A stretch of 6,432 nt of DNA from Patescibacteria group bacterium (GTDB lineage Bacteria; Patescibacteriota; Minisyncoccia; Phycocordibacterales; GWA1-40-21), in NCBI GenBank assembly GCA_018971765.1, contig JAGXAA010000051.1:1-6432 (forward strand), in the 5' to 3' direction. A program made the position numbers and the translations under genes. Numbering within the stretch: position 1 is the stretch's first letter; the number at the start of each line of letters is the position of its first letter. Shown here piece by piece: positions 1-6,223 of the stretch. The notes beneath the pieces were generated by a model, which saw only the letters and a list, made by a program, of their open reading frames with translations, searched no databases and had not been told where the DNA came from.

Positions 1-1535
1 ACTGTCACCGCGCTGAATTTTCCGGCTTGAGCAATTATCTCGCCTTCCTTTTCGTGATTCTTAGCATTTAAAATGTTGTGCGGAATGCCTTCCCTTGAAA
101 GATATTCGGAGAGGACTTCATTTTTCTCAATAGAGACTGTGCCGATGAGCACCGGCTGTCCTTTGCCGTGCCTTGCTTTGACCTCGCGCGCCAACGCTTT
201 GAATTTGCCGTTTTCGTTTTGAAAAATTAAATCGTTGTGATCTTTTCTCGCGATAGGCTTGTTGGTCGGCACGGCTATAGTGTCCGTACCATAAACCTTG
301 TAAAATTCCTCTCCGGAAGTGAGCGCCGTTCCGGTCATACCGGCGAGCTTTTTGTAAAGGCGAAAATAATTTTGGAAAGTTATGGAAGCGTAAGTTCTGG
401 ATTCTTTCTGAACTTCGACGCCCTCTTTGGCTTCCATAGCTTGATGAAGTCCTTCAGACCAGCGGCGCCCGGGCTGAAGCCTACCGGTGAATTCATCCAC
501 AATAATAACTTCACCGTCTCGAACGACATATTGTTTGTCGCGTTTAAAGAGTTCTTCGGCTTTAGCACGAACGGCGGTCTCAAGGTGGTGGACATATTTC
601 ACACCCTTGTCGGTGTAAATATTATCCACGCCTAGAGCTTTCTCGGCTTTGCTTATTCCTTCATCGGTCAAAGTAATCTGCTTAAATTTTTCGTCAACTT
701 TGTAATCAATATCTTTCTGAAAATTTCTGACAATAGCCGCGAATGTTCCGTACAAATTTTCCGAATCAACGGTCGGCATTGATATGATGAGAGGAGTTCT
801 CGCTTCGTCAATCAAGATTGAATCCACTTCATCCACTATTGCGTAATTGTATTCTCTCTGGCGGATGTCGTTTACGGCGTGCTCGATATTGTCCCTCAAA
901 TAATCAAAGCCGTACTCGTTGTTCGTGCCGTAAGTAATGTCGGCTCGATAAGCTTCCTGTCTTGAGCACGGTCTCAAAAATTCATGCGCGACTTTAAACG
1001 CGCCGAGCTCATCCCTTTCTTCATCTAGCTCTTTATGTTTTGGATCGTAAAGAAAAGATTGGTCATGATTCAAAATTCCCACCGACAATCCGAGAAAAGA
1101 ATAAATCTGCCCCATCCAGACCGCGTCTCTTCGCGACAAATAATCGTTGACCGTCACGATATGCACGCCTTTGCCGGTAAGCGCGTTTAAATACGCCGGC
1201 AGAGTCGCGACGAGTGTCTTGCCTTCTCCCGTCCTCATTTCCGCTATGTTGCCCTTGTGCAAAATCATTCCTCCGATAAGCTGAACGTCAAAATGCCTCT
1301 CGCCCAAAGTCCTCCGCGACGCTTCCCTAACCACGGCAAAAGCTTCCGGCAAAATAGCGTCCAAGCTTTCCCCGTTCTTTATTTTTTCTTTGAAATAATT
1401 TGTCTTTTGAGCAAGCTCGCCGTCAGAAAGCGCCTGAATCTCCTTCTCCAGCTTGTTGATTTTTTCAACGACCGGATAGTAAGACTTCAATTTCTTTCCT
1501 TGCCCATCCCCCAATATTTTTTTCAGTGAAAACAT
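1..1535 (-). CDS. secA: Preprotein translocase ATPase SecA, 3' part cut by the window edge
   Basis: SecA is the cytoplasmic motor ATPase that pushes unfolded preproteins through the SecYEG channel. Translating the minus strand from the ATG at 1535-1533 gives 511 codons with no stop. Visible landmarks are a Q-motif region (HFDVQLIGG, residues 81-89), Walker A GEGKT (103-107), TYGTNNEYGFDYLRDN (201-216), DEVD box (235-238) followed by LIDEARTPL, TGRLQPGRRWSEGLHQAMEAKEG (350-372, in two family blocks) and AGMTGTA (398-404). These match nucleotide-binding domain 1, the preprotein cross-linking domain inserted in it, and the start of nucleotide-binding domain 2. The rest of NBD2, the helical scaffold and wing domains lie beyond base 1. 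Relative to E. coli SecA there is an insertion of about 28 residues around residues 156-193, containing SFLYDP and LRPCSRQEAY. No Shine-Dalgarno precedes the ATG, but it yields the expected SecA N-terminus. Identity is certain; only the end is missing. Confidence 0.97.
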   Translation of the reverse strand, partial: MFSLKKILGDGQGKKLKSYYPVVEKINKLEKEIQALSDGELAQKTNYFKEKIKNGESLDAILPEAFAVVREASRRTLGERHFDVQLIGGMILHKGNIAEMRTGEGKTLVATLPAYLNALTGKGVHIVTVNDYLSRRDAVWMGQIYSFLGLSVGILNHDQSFLYDPKHKELDEERDELGAFKVAHEFLRPCSRQEAYRADITYGTNNEYGFDYLRDNIEHAVNDIRQREYNYAIVDEVDSILIDEARTPLIISMPTVDSENLYGTFAAIVRNFQKDIDYKVDEKFKQITLTDEGISKAEKALGVDNIYTDKGVKYVHHLETAVRAKAEELFKRDKQYVVRDGEVIIVDEFTGRLQPGRRWSEGLHQAMEAKEGVEVQKESRTYASITFQNYFRLYKKLAGMTGTALTSGEEFYKVYGTDTIAVPTNKPIARKDHNDLIFQNENGKFKALAREVKARHGKGQPVLIGTVSIEKNEVLSEYLSREGIPHNILNAKNHEKEGEIIAQAGKFSAVT

Positions 1536-1541
1536 AAGCTA

Positions 1542-1553
1542 TATGCTAGCATA
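1542..1553. repeat. Perfect 12-bp palindrome upstream of the secA start codon
   Basis: TATGCTAGCATA is identical to its own reverse complement and ends 7 bases before the secA ATG. The flanking bases do not extend it. It could be an operator half-site pair or simply chance in AT-rich DNA; no known binding motif is recognised. There is no Shine-Dalgarno in the same interval. Confidence 0.45.
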
Positions 1554-1559
1554 AAAAGT

Positions 1560-1577
1560 AAAAATCGCCAGATTTTT
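1560..1577. repeat. Short inverted repeat in the secA/acetyltransferase intergenic region
   Basis: AAAAATC (1560-1566) and GATTTTT (1571-1577) form a perfect 7-bp inverted repeat around the 4-base loop GCCA. The right arm overlaps the first two bases of the plus-strand -35 box. The stem is mostly A:T and no U-tract follows that would make it a convincing terminator. It is recorded as a structure with no assigned role. Confidence 0.4.
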
Positions 1578-1604
1578 GTCATTGTAGCTTATTGATTTTA
1601 TTAT
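1576..1604 (+). promoter_or_regulatory. Sigma70-type promoter for the acetyltransferase-dipeptidase pair
   Basis: TTGTCA at 1576-1581 matches the -35 consensus in 5 of 6 bases. After a spacer of exactly 17 bases comes TATTAT at 1599-1604, which matches the -10 consensus in 5 of 6. Transcription would start near 1611, giving a leader of roughly 55-60 bases before the ATG at 1669. This also argues against the in-frame ATG at 1609, which would sit at or before the transcription start. Predicted by eye only, in an AT-rich region. Confidence 0.6.
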
Positions 1605-1605
1605 A
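1600..1605 (-). promoter_or_regulatory. Possible -10 element (TATAAT) for secA
   Basis: The minus strand reads TATAAT, a perfect -10 hexamer, at 1605-1600, which would give secA a leader of about 60 bases. The -35 region 17 bases further upstream (CAAATT) is poor, so this is a weak call. It overlaps the plus-strand -10 at 1599-1604 almost completely, so the two promoters would compete if both are used. Confidence 0.3.
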
Positions 1606-1652
1606 AATATGTGCCAGCATGTAATTTGTTCAGTACTTTTTACAACTTTTAC

Positions 1653-1660
1653 GGAAGGAG
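1653..1660 (+). promoter_or_regulatory. Shine-Dalgarno site that fixes the acetyltransferase start
   Basis: GGAAGGAG is a strong match to the anti-Shine-Dalgarno of 16S rRNA. It lies 8 bases before the ATG at 1669 and only 2 bases before the ATG at 1663, so 1669 is the better-spaced start. The in-frame ATG at 1609 has no such site. Confidence 0.75.
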
Positions 1661-1668
1661 AAATGAAG

Positions 1669-2217
1669 ATGAGGAACAATGATCTCATTAAACCGAGACA
1701 TACTGACGGTAATGTTGGATTAGCGGCTTTAGCGCCCTGTCATTCAAGACTATTCTTTGGTTGGCTAAATAATCCTAGAATTTTTCGAGGAATGGGAGAC
1801 TTTGACGCTTATCCTTTTGGGATTAAAGACGCTGAAAAATATGTTCTTGCTCATTTGAAAGATACATGGCTGATTGTTTTAAAAAATAAAAGAGTTTGGA
1901 CTCCTGTCGGTTATACTGGTCTTTTTGTTAGACAAAGGCATCGTATTGGCATTTTGAGATATGCCATAGGCGACTCAACATGCGAGAACAAGGGCATTGC
2001 GACGAAAGCCGTTAATCTAATGATCCAGTGGGCGTTTGACGACCTTGATCTTATATCCATCCATGCTTCGGTGATAAGTTCTAATCTCGGTTCAATTCGC
2101 GTGCTGGAAAAATCTGGATTTAGTCAGGTTGGCAGATATCAAAAAGCCAGATTTGAATCAGGCCAACATTACGACGAAATACTGTTTGAGCTTTTGCGAG
2201 AAGGAATGATAATATGA
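1669..2217 (+). CDS. GNAT-family N-acetyltransferase (RimJ/RimL-like, Acetyltransf_3 type)
   Basis: This is predicted to move an acetyl group from acetyl-CoA to an amine; the substrate cannot be read from the sequence. With the start at 1669 (best Shine-Dalgarno spacing) the protein has 182 residues, a normal length for the family. Landmarks are WLNNP (32-36), typical of RimJ/RimL-type proteins; a central strand GYTGL (81-85); the acetyl-CoA pyrophosphate loop ENKGIA (106-111), matching the x-x-x-G-x-A pattern with E instead of the usual R/Q at the first position; and NLGSIRVLEKSGF (139-151), the family's motif B signature. The C-terminal YDEILFELL is also typical. No signal peptide or membrane segment is seen, so it should be cytoplasmic. 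Its stop codon overlaps the ATG of the dipeptidase gene (ATGA), so the two are translated from one mRNA. It could acetylate a protein N-terminus, an amino sugar or a peptide; nothing here decides. It is not clearly an aminoglycoside acetyltransferase. Confidence 0.85.
   Translation: MRNNDLIKPRHTDGNVGLAALAPCHSRLFFGWLNNPRIFRGMGDFDAYPFGIKDAEKYVLAHLKDTWLIVLKNKRVWTPVGYTGLFVRQRHRIGILRYAIGDSTCENKGIATKAVNLMIQWAFDDLDLISIHASVISSNLGSIRVLEKSGFSQVGRYQKARFESGQHYDEILFELLREGMII
2201..2205 (+). promoter_or_regulatory. Ribosome binding site of the dipeptidase gene
   Basis: AAGGA lies inside the end of the acetyltransferase gene, 8 bases before the ATG at 2214. Together with the 4-base ATGA overlap it supports translational coupling and confirms the 2214 start. 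Confidence 0.6.
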
Positions 2218-2909
2218 AAAATTTTTCAAAAAAAATATTTCAGAAAGTGGGGCTTATAAGTTTTGCTTATAGATTGAGCTATAAGCTTGGTATTATAAGT
2301 ATGATACCGACCCTTTATATCCGCTCTATCCCTATCCGCGACAATGGAGAATCTCTCGTGCCTATTCTGTCATCAGAAAAGATAATTGTCTTTTGCCCAG
2401 ATGAAGAAGTTGTGTTAGTTCGGAAAACTGTTCTGGACAAGATCGTTTTCGCCAGCTCAAATCTTCCGGACGGCTTCAAATTGAAAGTCCTTTACGGTTA
2501 TCGCAGTCTGCGAGTCCAAAGGAAGTTTTGGGAAGAAGTTTGTTCAAGCATCAGACAGAAAAATTCAAAATTAACAAAGCAAGAAGTTGAAGCCGAAGCG
2601 CATAAATACTCGGCAATACCGAATGGCAAAGGCCCCCATCAAACTGGCGGAGCCGTGGATGTCCTAATTGTCAATGGGAATGAAGTTTCTCTTGATTTTG
2701 GGACCGAATATCGCGGATATGGCAACAAGGTGCCAATGTATTCAAAATCCATAACCCACGAACAAAAACAAAACAGAAAAATGCTTAAAAACATTATGCG
2801 ATCGGCAGGATTTGTGAATTATCCGGGCGAATGGTGGCATTATTCTTTTGGTGACCAAATTTGGGCGGCGTATACTGACAACAAACATGCTTTGTATGAT
2901 TTTCTGTGA
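2214..2909 (+). CDS. VanX/DdpX-type D-alanyl-D-alanine dipeptidase (peptidase family M15D)
   Basis: A zinc dipeptidase predicted to split D-Ala-D-Ala or a similar D-dipeptide. Residues seen: R97 in YGYRSLRVQ; H142 and D149 in GPHQTGGAVDV, the zinc-binding HxxxxxxD motif; DFGTEY (161-166), matching the family's D-M-G-T-x-F-D region; E206 and H209 in EWWHYSFGDQ, the catalytic base and third zinc ligand. In VanX the equivalents are R71, H116, D123, E181 and H184. The spacings here (45, 7, 57, 3) are almost the same as VanX (45, 7, 58, 3), so the active site looks complete. The 231-residue length exceeds VanX (202) mainly by about 25 N-terminal residues rich in K/R and hydrophobic residues (roughly 2-35). 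That could be an amphipathic membrane-touching segment but is not a clear signal peptide. It overlaps the acetyltransferase stop by 4 bases and ends 12 bases before a terminator. No vanH, vanA or vanRS neighbour is visible. Roles in D-Ala salvage, wall-peptide turnover or glycopeptide tolerance are all possible. Confidence 0.88.
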   Translation: MKNFSKKIFQKVGLISFAYRLSYKLGIISMIPTLYIRSIPIRDNGESLVPILSSEKIIVFCPDEEVVLVRKTVLDKIVFASSNLPDGFKLKVLYGYRSLRVQRKFWEEVCSSIRQKNSKLTKQEVEAEAHKYSAIPNGKGPHQTGGAVDVLIVNGNEVSLDFGTEYRGYGNKVPMYSKSITHEQKQNRKMLKNIMRSAGFVNYPGEWWHYSFGDQIWAAYTDNKHALYDFL

Positions 2910-2921
2910 ACGATAATTTTT

Positions 2922-2953
2922 AAAGACTCTCTTTGGTTAAGAGGGTCTTTTTT
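2922..2953 (+). terminator. Rho-independent terminator of the acetyltransferase-dipeptidase unit
   Basis: AAAGACTCTCTT (2922-2933) pairs with AAGAGGGTCTTT (2939-2950) as a 12-bp stem with one G-U wobble and a 5-base loop. The run of six T (2948-2953) makes a good plus-strand terminator. On the minus strand the hairpin is followed only by TTTAAAAATT-like sequence, so it may also stop murB transcripts, though less strongly. It sits between the convergent dipeptidase and murB genes. Confidence 0.88.
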
Positions 2954-2975
2954 ATGTTGCGAATCTCAAAAAAAA

Positions 2976-3998
2976 TTAAACGCAAACAACCTCCGGATCA
3001 ATTTCAATTCCGATTTTTTCTTTTACTGTTCGCGCGATTTCATCGGCAAGATTTTTGATGTCATTCGCCGAGGCTCCGCCGAAATTTGTGAGAACGAGAG
3101 GCTGGTTTTCATATAAGCCGACCGCGCCTTTTTTAAATCCTTTCAGACCGCAAATATTATCCAATATCCACGCCAGGGAGATTCTGAAATTTTCACCGCC
3201 GACCGGATATGTTGGAATCTGGGGATATTTTTCTCGGAGGCTCTCATAAAAATTTTTATTGACTGTCGGATTTTTGAAAAATGATCCAGCCGTGCCAAAC
3301 TTATTCAGATTTGGGAATTTTTTAGATCGAATTTCAAGAACCGCCGACCTCAAATCTTTCAGAGTGATTTCGCCAAAATTTTTATTTTCAAAATATTCCC
3401 TGATGTCTTTATACTTCATATTCAATTCCCCTTCTTTTTTAAGTCTAAACAAAACTCTAGTCACAATATAATTTTTGCCTTCTAATTTTTTGAAAATACT
3501 GTCCCGATAAGAAAAAAGGCGTTCTTTCACGTTCAGTGTTTTTACTTTCATATCCGACACATCAAGGATTTCAACTTCAATTATTGAATCGCCAGCCTCG
3601 GCGCCGTAGGCGCCGATGTTTTGAACCGCCGCACCGCCGACTGTTCCCGGGATTCCGGACAGATTTTCAATTCCATAAAAATTATTACCCACCGCTAAAC
3701 TCACCAGTTTGTCCCAACTCTCTCCTGCCGCCGCGCTTAGATGAATCGTTCCGTTTTCTTTCTCTACCGCTCCGCGCCCCATCATTTCCATCTTTATCAC
3801 AAGCCCCTCAAAAACTCTATCGCTGAATAGAGCGTTTGACCCTCCGCCCAAGACAAAAAACGGCAGTTTATTTTCTGTAACAAAACAAACCGCATTCTTG
3901 AGTTCATCAACTGTTCCGACTATGCAAAAAAATTTAGCGCTCCCTCCAGTCTTGAAAGTGTTCAGTCCAGACAGTGGAACATTTTCTCGAAAAATCAT
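2976..3998 (-). CDS. murB: UDP-N-acetylenolpyruvoylglucosamine reductase MurB
   Basis: MurB is the cytoplasmic FAD enzyme that uses NADPH to reduce UDP-GlcNAc-enolpyruvate to UDP-MurNAc, the second committed step of peptidoglycan synthesis. The 340 residues match the E. coli enzyme (342). Motifs in order: NTFKTGGSA (13-21) and VLGGGSNALF (49-58) of the FAD-binding region; YGIENLSGIPGTVGGA (108-123); YRDSIFK (164-170), with R165 equivalent to catalytic E. coli R159; AGSFFKNP (237-244), with S239 the proton-donating serine; and IDPEV near the C-terminus, with E336 equivalent to E. coli E325. The YKDIREYF region (196-203) and the NP-x-YP-type segment after SFFKNP point to the type I (E. coli-like) form. 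The start at 3998 gives the expected N-terminus but has no Shine-Dalgarno. It lies 43 bases downstream of the copper ATPase stop, on the same strand, with a possible promoter in the gap. The 3' end faces the terminator at 2922-2953. Function is secure. Confidence 0.97.
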   Translation of the reverse strand: MIFRENVPLSGLNTFKTGGSAKFFCIVGTVDELKNAVCFVTENKLPFFVLGGGSNALFSDRVFEGLVIKMEMMGRGAVEKENGTIHLSAAAGESWDKLVSLAVGNNFYGIENLSGIPGTVGGAAVQNIGAYGAEAGDSIIEVEILDVSDMKVKTLNVKERLFSYRDSIFKKLEGKNYIVTRVLFRLKKEGELNMKYKDIREYFENKNFGEITLKDLRSAVLEIRSKKFPNLNKFGTAGSFFKNPTVNKNFYESLREKYPQIPTYPVGGENFRISLAWILDNICGLKGFKKGAVGLYENQPLVLTNFGGASANDIKNLADEIARTVKEKIGIEIDPEVVCV

Positions 3999-4017
3999 AG
4001 AAAAAATATTGCGTTAA

Positions 4018-4023
4018 ATTATA
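4018..4023 (-). promoter_or_regulatory. Possible -10 element (TATAAT) for murB
   Basis: The gap between the copper ATPase stop and murB contains a perfect TATAAT on the minus strand at 4023-4018, 19 bases before the murB ATG. The -35 region is weak (TTTAAT at 17-base spacing). Transcription would begin about 10-13 bases before the ATG, giving a very short leader, which fits the lack of a Shine-Dalgarno. Since the region is AT-rich, chance is a real alternative and murB may instead be read from the ATPase transcript. Confidence 0.35.
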
Positions 4024-4041
4024 GTTAATTGCCGCTTTTTA

Positions 4042-6213
4042 TTAAATCTTTTTCCTTCGCAACAACAGCGCGTTCAACGCCACTATAACAGTGCTGACTG
4101 ACATAAAGCCCGCCGCGAGCGCGGGCTGCAACATTACGCCTTTTGACGCGAGAACTCCGGCGGCGAGCGGAATGGCAATCACGTTATAACCAGTCGCCCA
4201 GAATAAATTTTGAATCATCTTTGAATAGGTGAGTTTTGAAAGACGAATAATTTTCGCGATGTCGCGAGGATCGTTTCGGACTAGGATTATTCCGGCGGAC
4301 TCAATGGCGACATTTGTGCCGGCGCCGATGGCAACGCCGAGGTCGGCTTGCGTAAGCGCCGGCGCGTCGTTCACCCCGTCTCCGACCATGGCGACTTTTT
4401 GGTTTTTTGCTTGCAAGAGTTTCACTTTTTCTGATTTTTGATCTGGAAGCACTCGCGCAAAATATTCGTCAATATCCAATTTACTCGCGACCCATTTCGC
4501 CACATCTTCGGAATCGCCGGTAACCATAGCGGTTTTAATTCCGAGATTATGCAATGTTTTAATGGCTTCTCGCGATTCTTCGCGGATAATGTCGGCAAGC
4601 GCGATCGCTCCGATAATTTTTTTCGCAGTGAGGACAAAAATAATCGTCTTGCCTTGCGAAGACAGCTCGCTAATCTTTTTTTGCGTGCCGCCGTCCAAGA
4701 AAAGATTGCGTTCGCCAAGGAGCGCCTCGCTTCCGACAAAAATTTCCCTGCCGTCTATTGCCGCTTTGGCGCCTTTGCCGGCAATTCTTTGAAAATTACC
4801 CGCCGATGAAAGAGTCAGATTTTTTCTTTTTGCTTCATTCACAATCGCCAGCGCAATCGGATGTTCGGACTCTTTGTCCACCGAAGCGGCGATGCGAAGA
4901 ATTTCTTCTTCTGAAGTTTCCGATGCCGGAATGATTGAATCCACGCCCAATTCTCCTTTGGTGAGCGTACCCGTTTTATCAAAAAGGACGACATCGATGT
5001 TGCGAGCCGCCTCCAGCGCCATCCGTTGTTTTATTAAAAATCCGTTTCGCGCGGCTTTTGTCGTTGAAATTGAAGCAACAAGAGGTATGGCAAGCCCAAG
5101 CGCGTGCGGACAAGCGATGACAAGCACCGCGACCATTCTATTGACGGCAAACGCAGAGTCGGCGAGCGCGAGCCATGTAGCGAGCGTGATTCCTCCCGTC
5201 GCCACGGCAATAATAGTCAAATAAAAAGCGGCGCGGTCAGAAAGCATCTGCAAGCGGGATTTTGAACTATGCGCTTCCGCGACAAGTCGCATTACGCCCG
5301 CCAAAAAAGTTTCCTCGCCTATTTTCGTCACCAAAATTTTCAACGATCCGTCGCCGTTTATCGTGCCGGCAATAATCTCATCGCCCTCTTTTTTTGAAAC
5401 CGGTTTTGACTCGCCTGTGGCGATTGATTCGTCAACATCCGATATTCCTTCTTTCACTCTTCCGTCCGCGGGGATTCTCCCGCCCGGCTTAACTAAGACG
5501 AGATCACCTTTTTTAATTTCCGACAAAGAGACAACTTCCACTTTGCCGTTTCGCGCTACTTCCGCCGTGTCCGGCAAAAGTTTTGACAATTCTTTGAGCG
5601 CGCTTTGAGCTCCGGAAACGGCGCGCATTTCAATCCAATGTCCGAGAAGCATAATCGTGATAAGAGTAGCCAGTTCCCAGAATAATGCGTCTTTTCCGCC
5701 CAAAAAAGTTACCGCGACGCTATAGAAATACGCCACCGAAATCGCGAGAGCGATCAAGGTCATCATTCCCGGAAGTTTTGCCCGCAATTCCCGATAAGCT
5801 GAAATAATGAAAACGGAGCCTCCGTAGAAAAAAATAACAGAAGAGAGAGTGAGGGGAATGTATTGCGAACCGAAAAACCGCGGAGCGGTATAATTCAAAA
5901 GCTTTTCCGCAATGTCGGAATACGCCACCACCGGAACGGACAAAGCAAAACTAACCCAAAACTTGGCTCTAAAAATGTTCACGGAGTGTCCCGAATGTTT
6001 GTCAAAATTTTCACTTCCCGATTCCTTATGCCCGGAATGTCCGCCGCTTTTCTTTTTCCTCATCGGCACAAGCGCCATTCCGCATTCCGAACACATTCCC
6101 GACTTATCGCTTATAATCTCCGGATGCATCGGACAAGCATAAACCGTATCTCCGCCATATTTTTTCGCATCCGTGTGATTATTATGATTATGGTTATGAC
6201 AAGTATGATTCAT
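4042..6213 (-). CDS. copB: CopB-like copper/silver-translocating P-type ATPase (P1B, CPH type)
   Basis: A membrane pump that uses ATP to move copper (or silver) ions out of the cytoplasm; 723 residues, a normal length. The N-terminus holds a His-rich tail (residues 3-13), a heavy-metal-binding domain YACPMHPEI...CSECGMALVP (25-50) and a second His-rich patch (59-76). Membrane helices by eye: about 83-100, 118-140, 149-171, 177-195, 328-350, 357-385, 665-690, 695-717. Catalytic signatures: TGES (266-269) of the actuator domain; CPH (368-370) in the metal-channel helix; DKTGT (412-416), with D412 phosphorylated; HP (451-452), the P1B nucleotide-binding signature; GDGVNDAP (611-618). CPH, not CPC, together with MSVST (704-708) in the last helix is the P1B-3 (CopB) pattern, linked to Cu2+ and Cu+/Ag+ export. 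The ATG at 6213 lies 10 bases after the SHOCT gene's stop on the same strand, so they are likely co-transcribed. No Shine-Dalgarno is evident. The pump class is firm; the exact ion is inferred. Confidence 0.94.
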   Translation of the reverse strand: MNHTCHNHNHNNHTDAKKYGGDTVYACPMHPEIISDKSGMCSECGMALVPMRKKKSGGHSGHKESGSENFDKHSGHSVNIFRAKFWVSFALSVPVVAYSDIAEKLLNYTAPRFFGSQYIPLTLSSVIFFYGGSVFIISAYRELRAKLPGMMTLIALAISVAYFYSVAVTFLGGKDALFWELATLITIMLLGHWIEMRAVSGAQSALKELSKLLPDTAEVARNGKVEVVSLSEIKKGDLVLVKPGGRIPADGRVKEGISDVDESIATGESKPVSKKEGDEIIAGTINGDGSLKILVTKIGEETFLAGVMRLVAEAHSSKSRLQMLSDRAAFYLTIIAVATGGITLATWLALADSAFAVNRMVAVLVIACPHALGLAIPLVASISTTKAARNGFLIKQRMALEAARNIDVVLFDKTGTLTKGELGVDSIIPASETSEEEILRIAASVDKESEHPIALAIVNEAKRKNLTLSSAGNFQRIAGKGAKAAIDGREIFVGSEALLGERNLFLDGGTQKKISELSSQGKTIIFVLTAKKIIGAIALADIIREESREAIKTLHNLGIKTAMVTGDSEDVAKWVASKLDIDEYFARVLPDQKSEKVKLLQAKNQKVAMVGDGVNDAPALTQADLGVAIGAGTNVAIESAGIILVRNDPRDIAKIIRLSKLTYSKMIQNLFWATGYNVIAIPLAAGVLASKGVMLQPALAAGFMSVSTVIVALNALLLRRKKI

Positions 6214-6223
6214 AATTTTAGCG

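Noticed and set aside
237..635. 132-codon open frame on the plus strand
   Set aside because: It lies entirely antisense to secA, whose minus-strand translation is continuous and carries the family's motifs. The plus-strand product has no recognisable domain.
1609..1668. Upstream in-frame start adding 20 residues to the acetyltransferase
   Set aside because: The extra residues (MCQHVICSVLFTTFTEGEMK) do not look like the family N-terminus. The ATG would be at the predicted transcription start and has no ribosome site, while GGAAGGAG sits correctly before 1669.
1669..2217. Aminoglycoside acetyltransferase (AAC(6')) identity for the GNAT gene
   Set aside because: The fold and acetyl-CoA loop are shared by many GNAT proteins. 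No residue pattern specific to AAC(6') was recognised, so only the family is called.
2214..2909. Part of a vancomycin-resistance operon
   Set aside because: No vanH, vanA or two-component regulator gene is present in the window, and VanX-like dipeptidases also occur outside resistance operons.
4422..4739. 105-codon open frame on the minus strand inside copB
   Set aside because: It is an out-of-frame shadow of the ATPase nucleotide-binding domain; the copB frame is intact through this stretch, so there is no frameshift to explain.
6181..6210. Simple-sequence repeat of ATTATGATTATGGTTATG type
   Set aside because: It is explained by the coding of the CopB His/Asn-rich tail and is too short and imperfect to call a separate repeat or CRISPR element.
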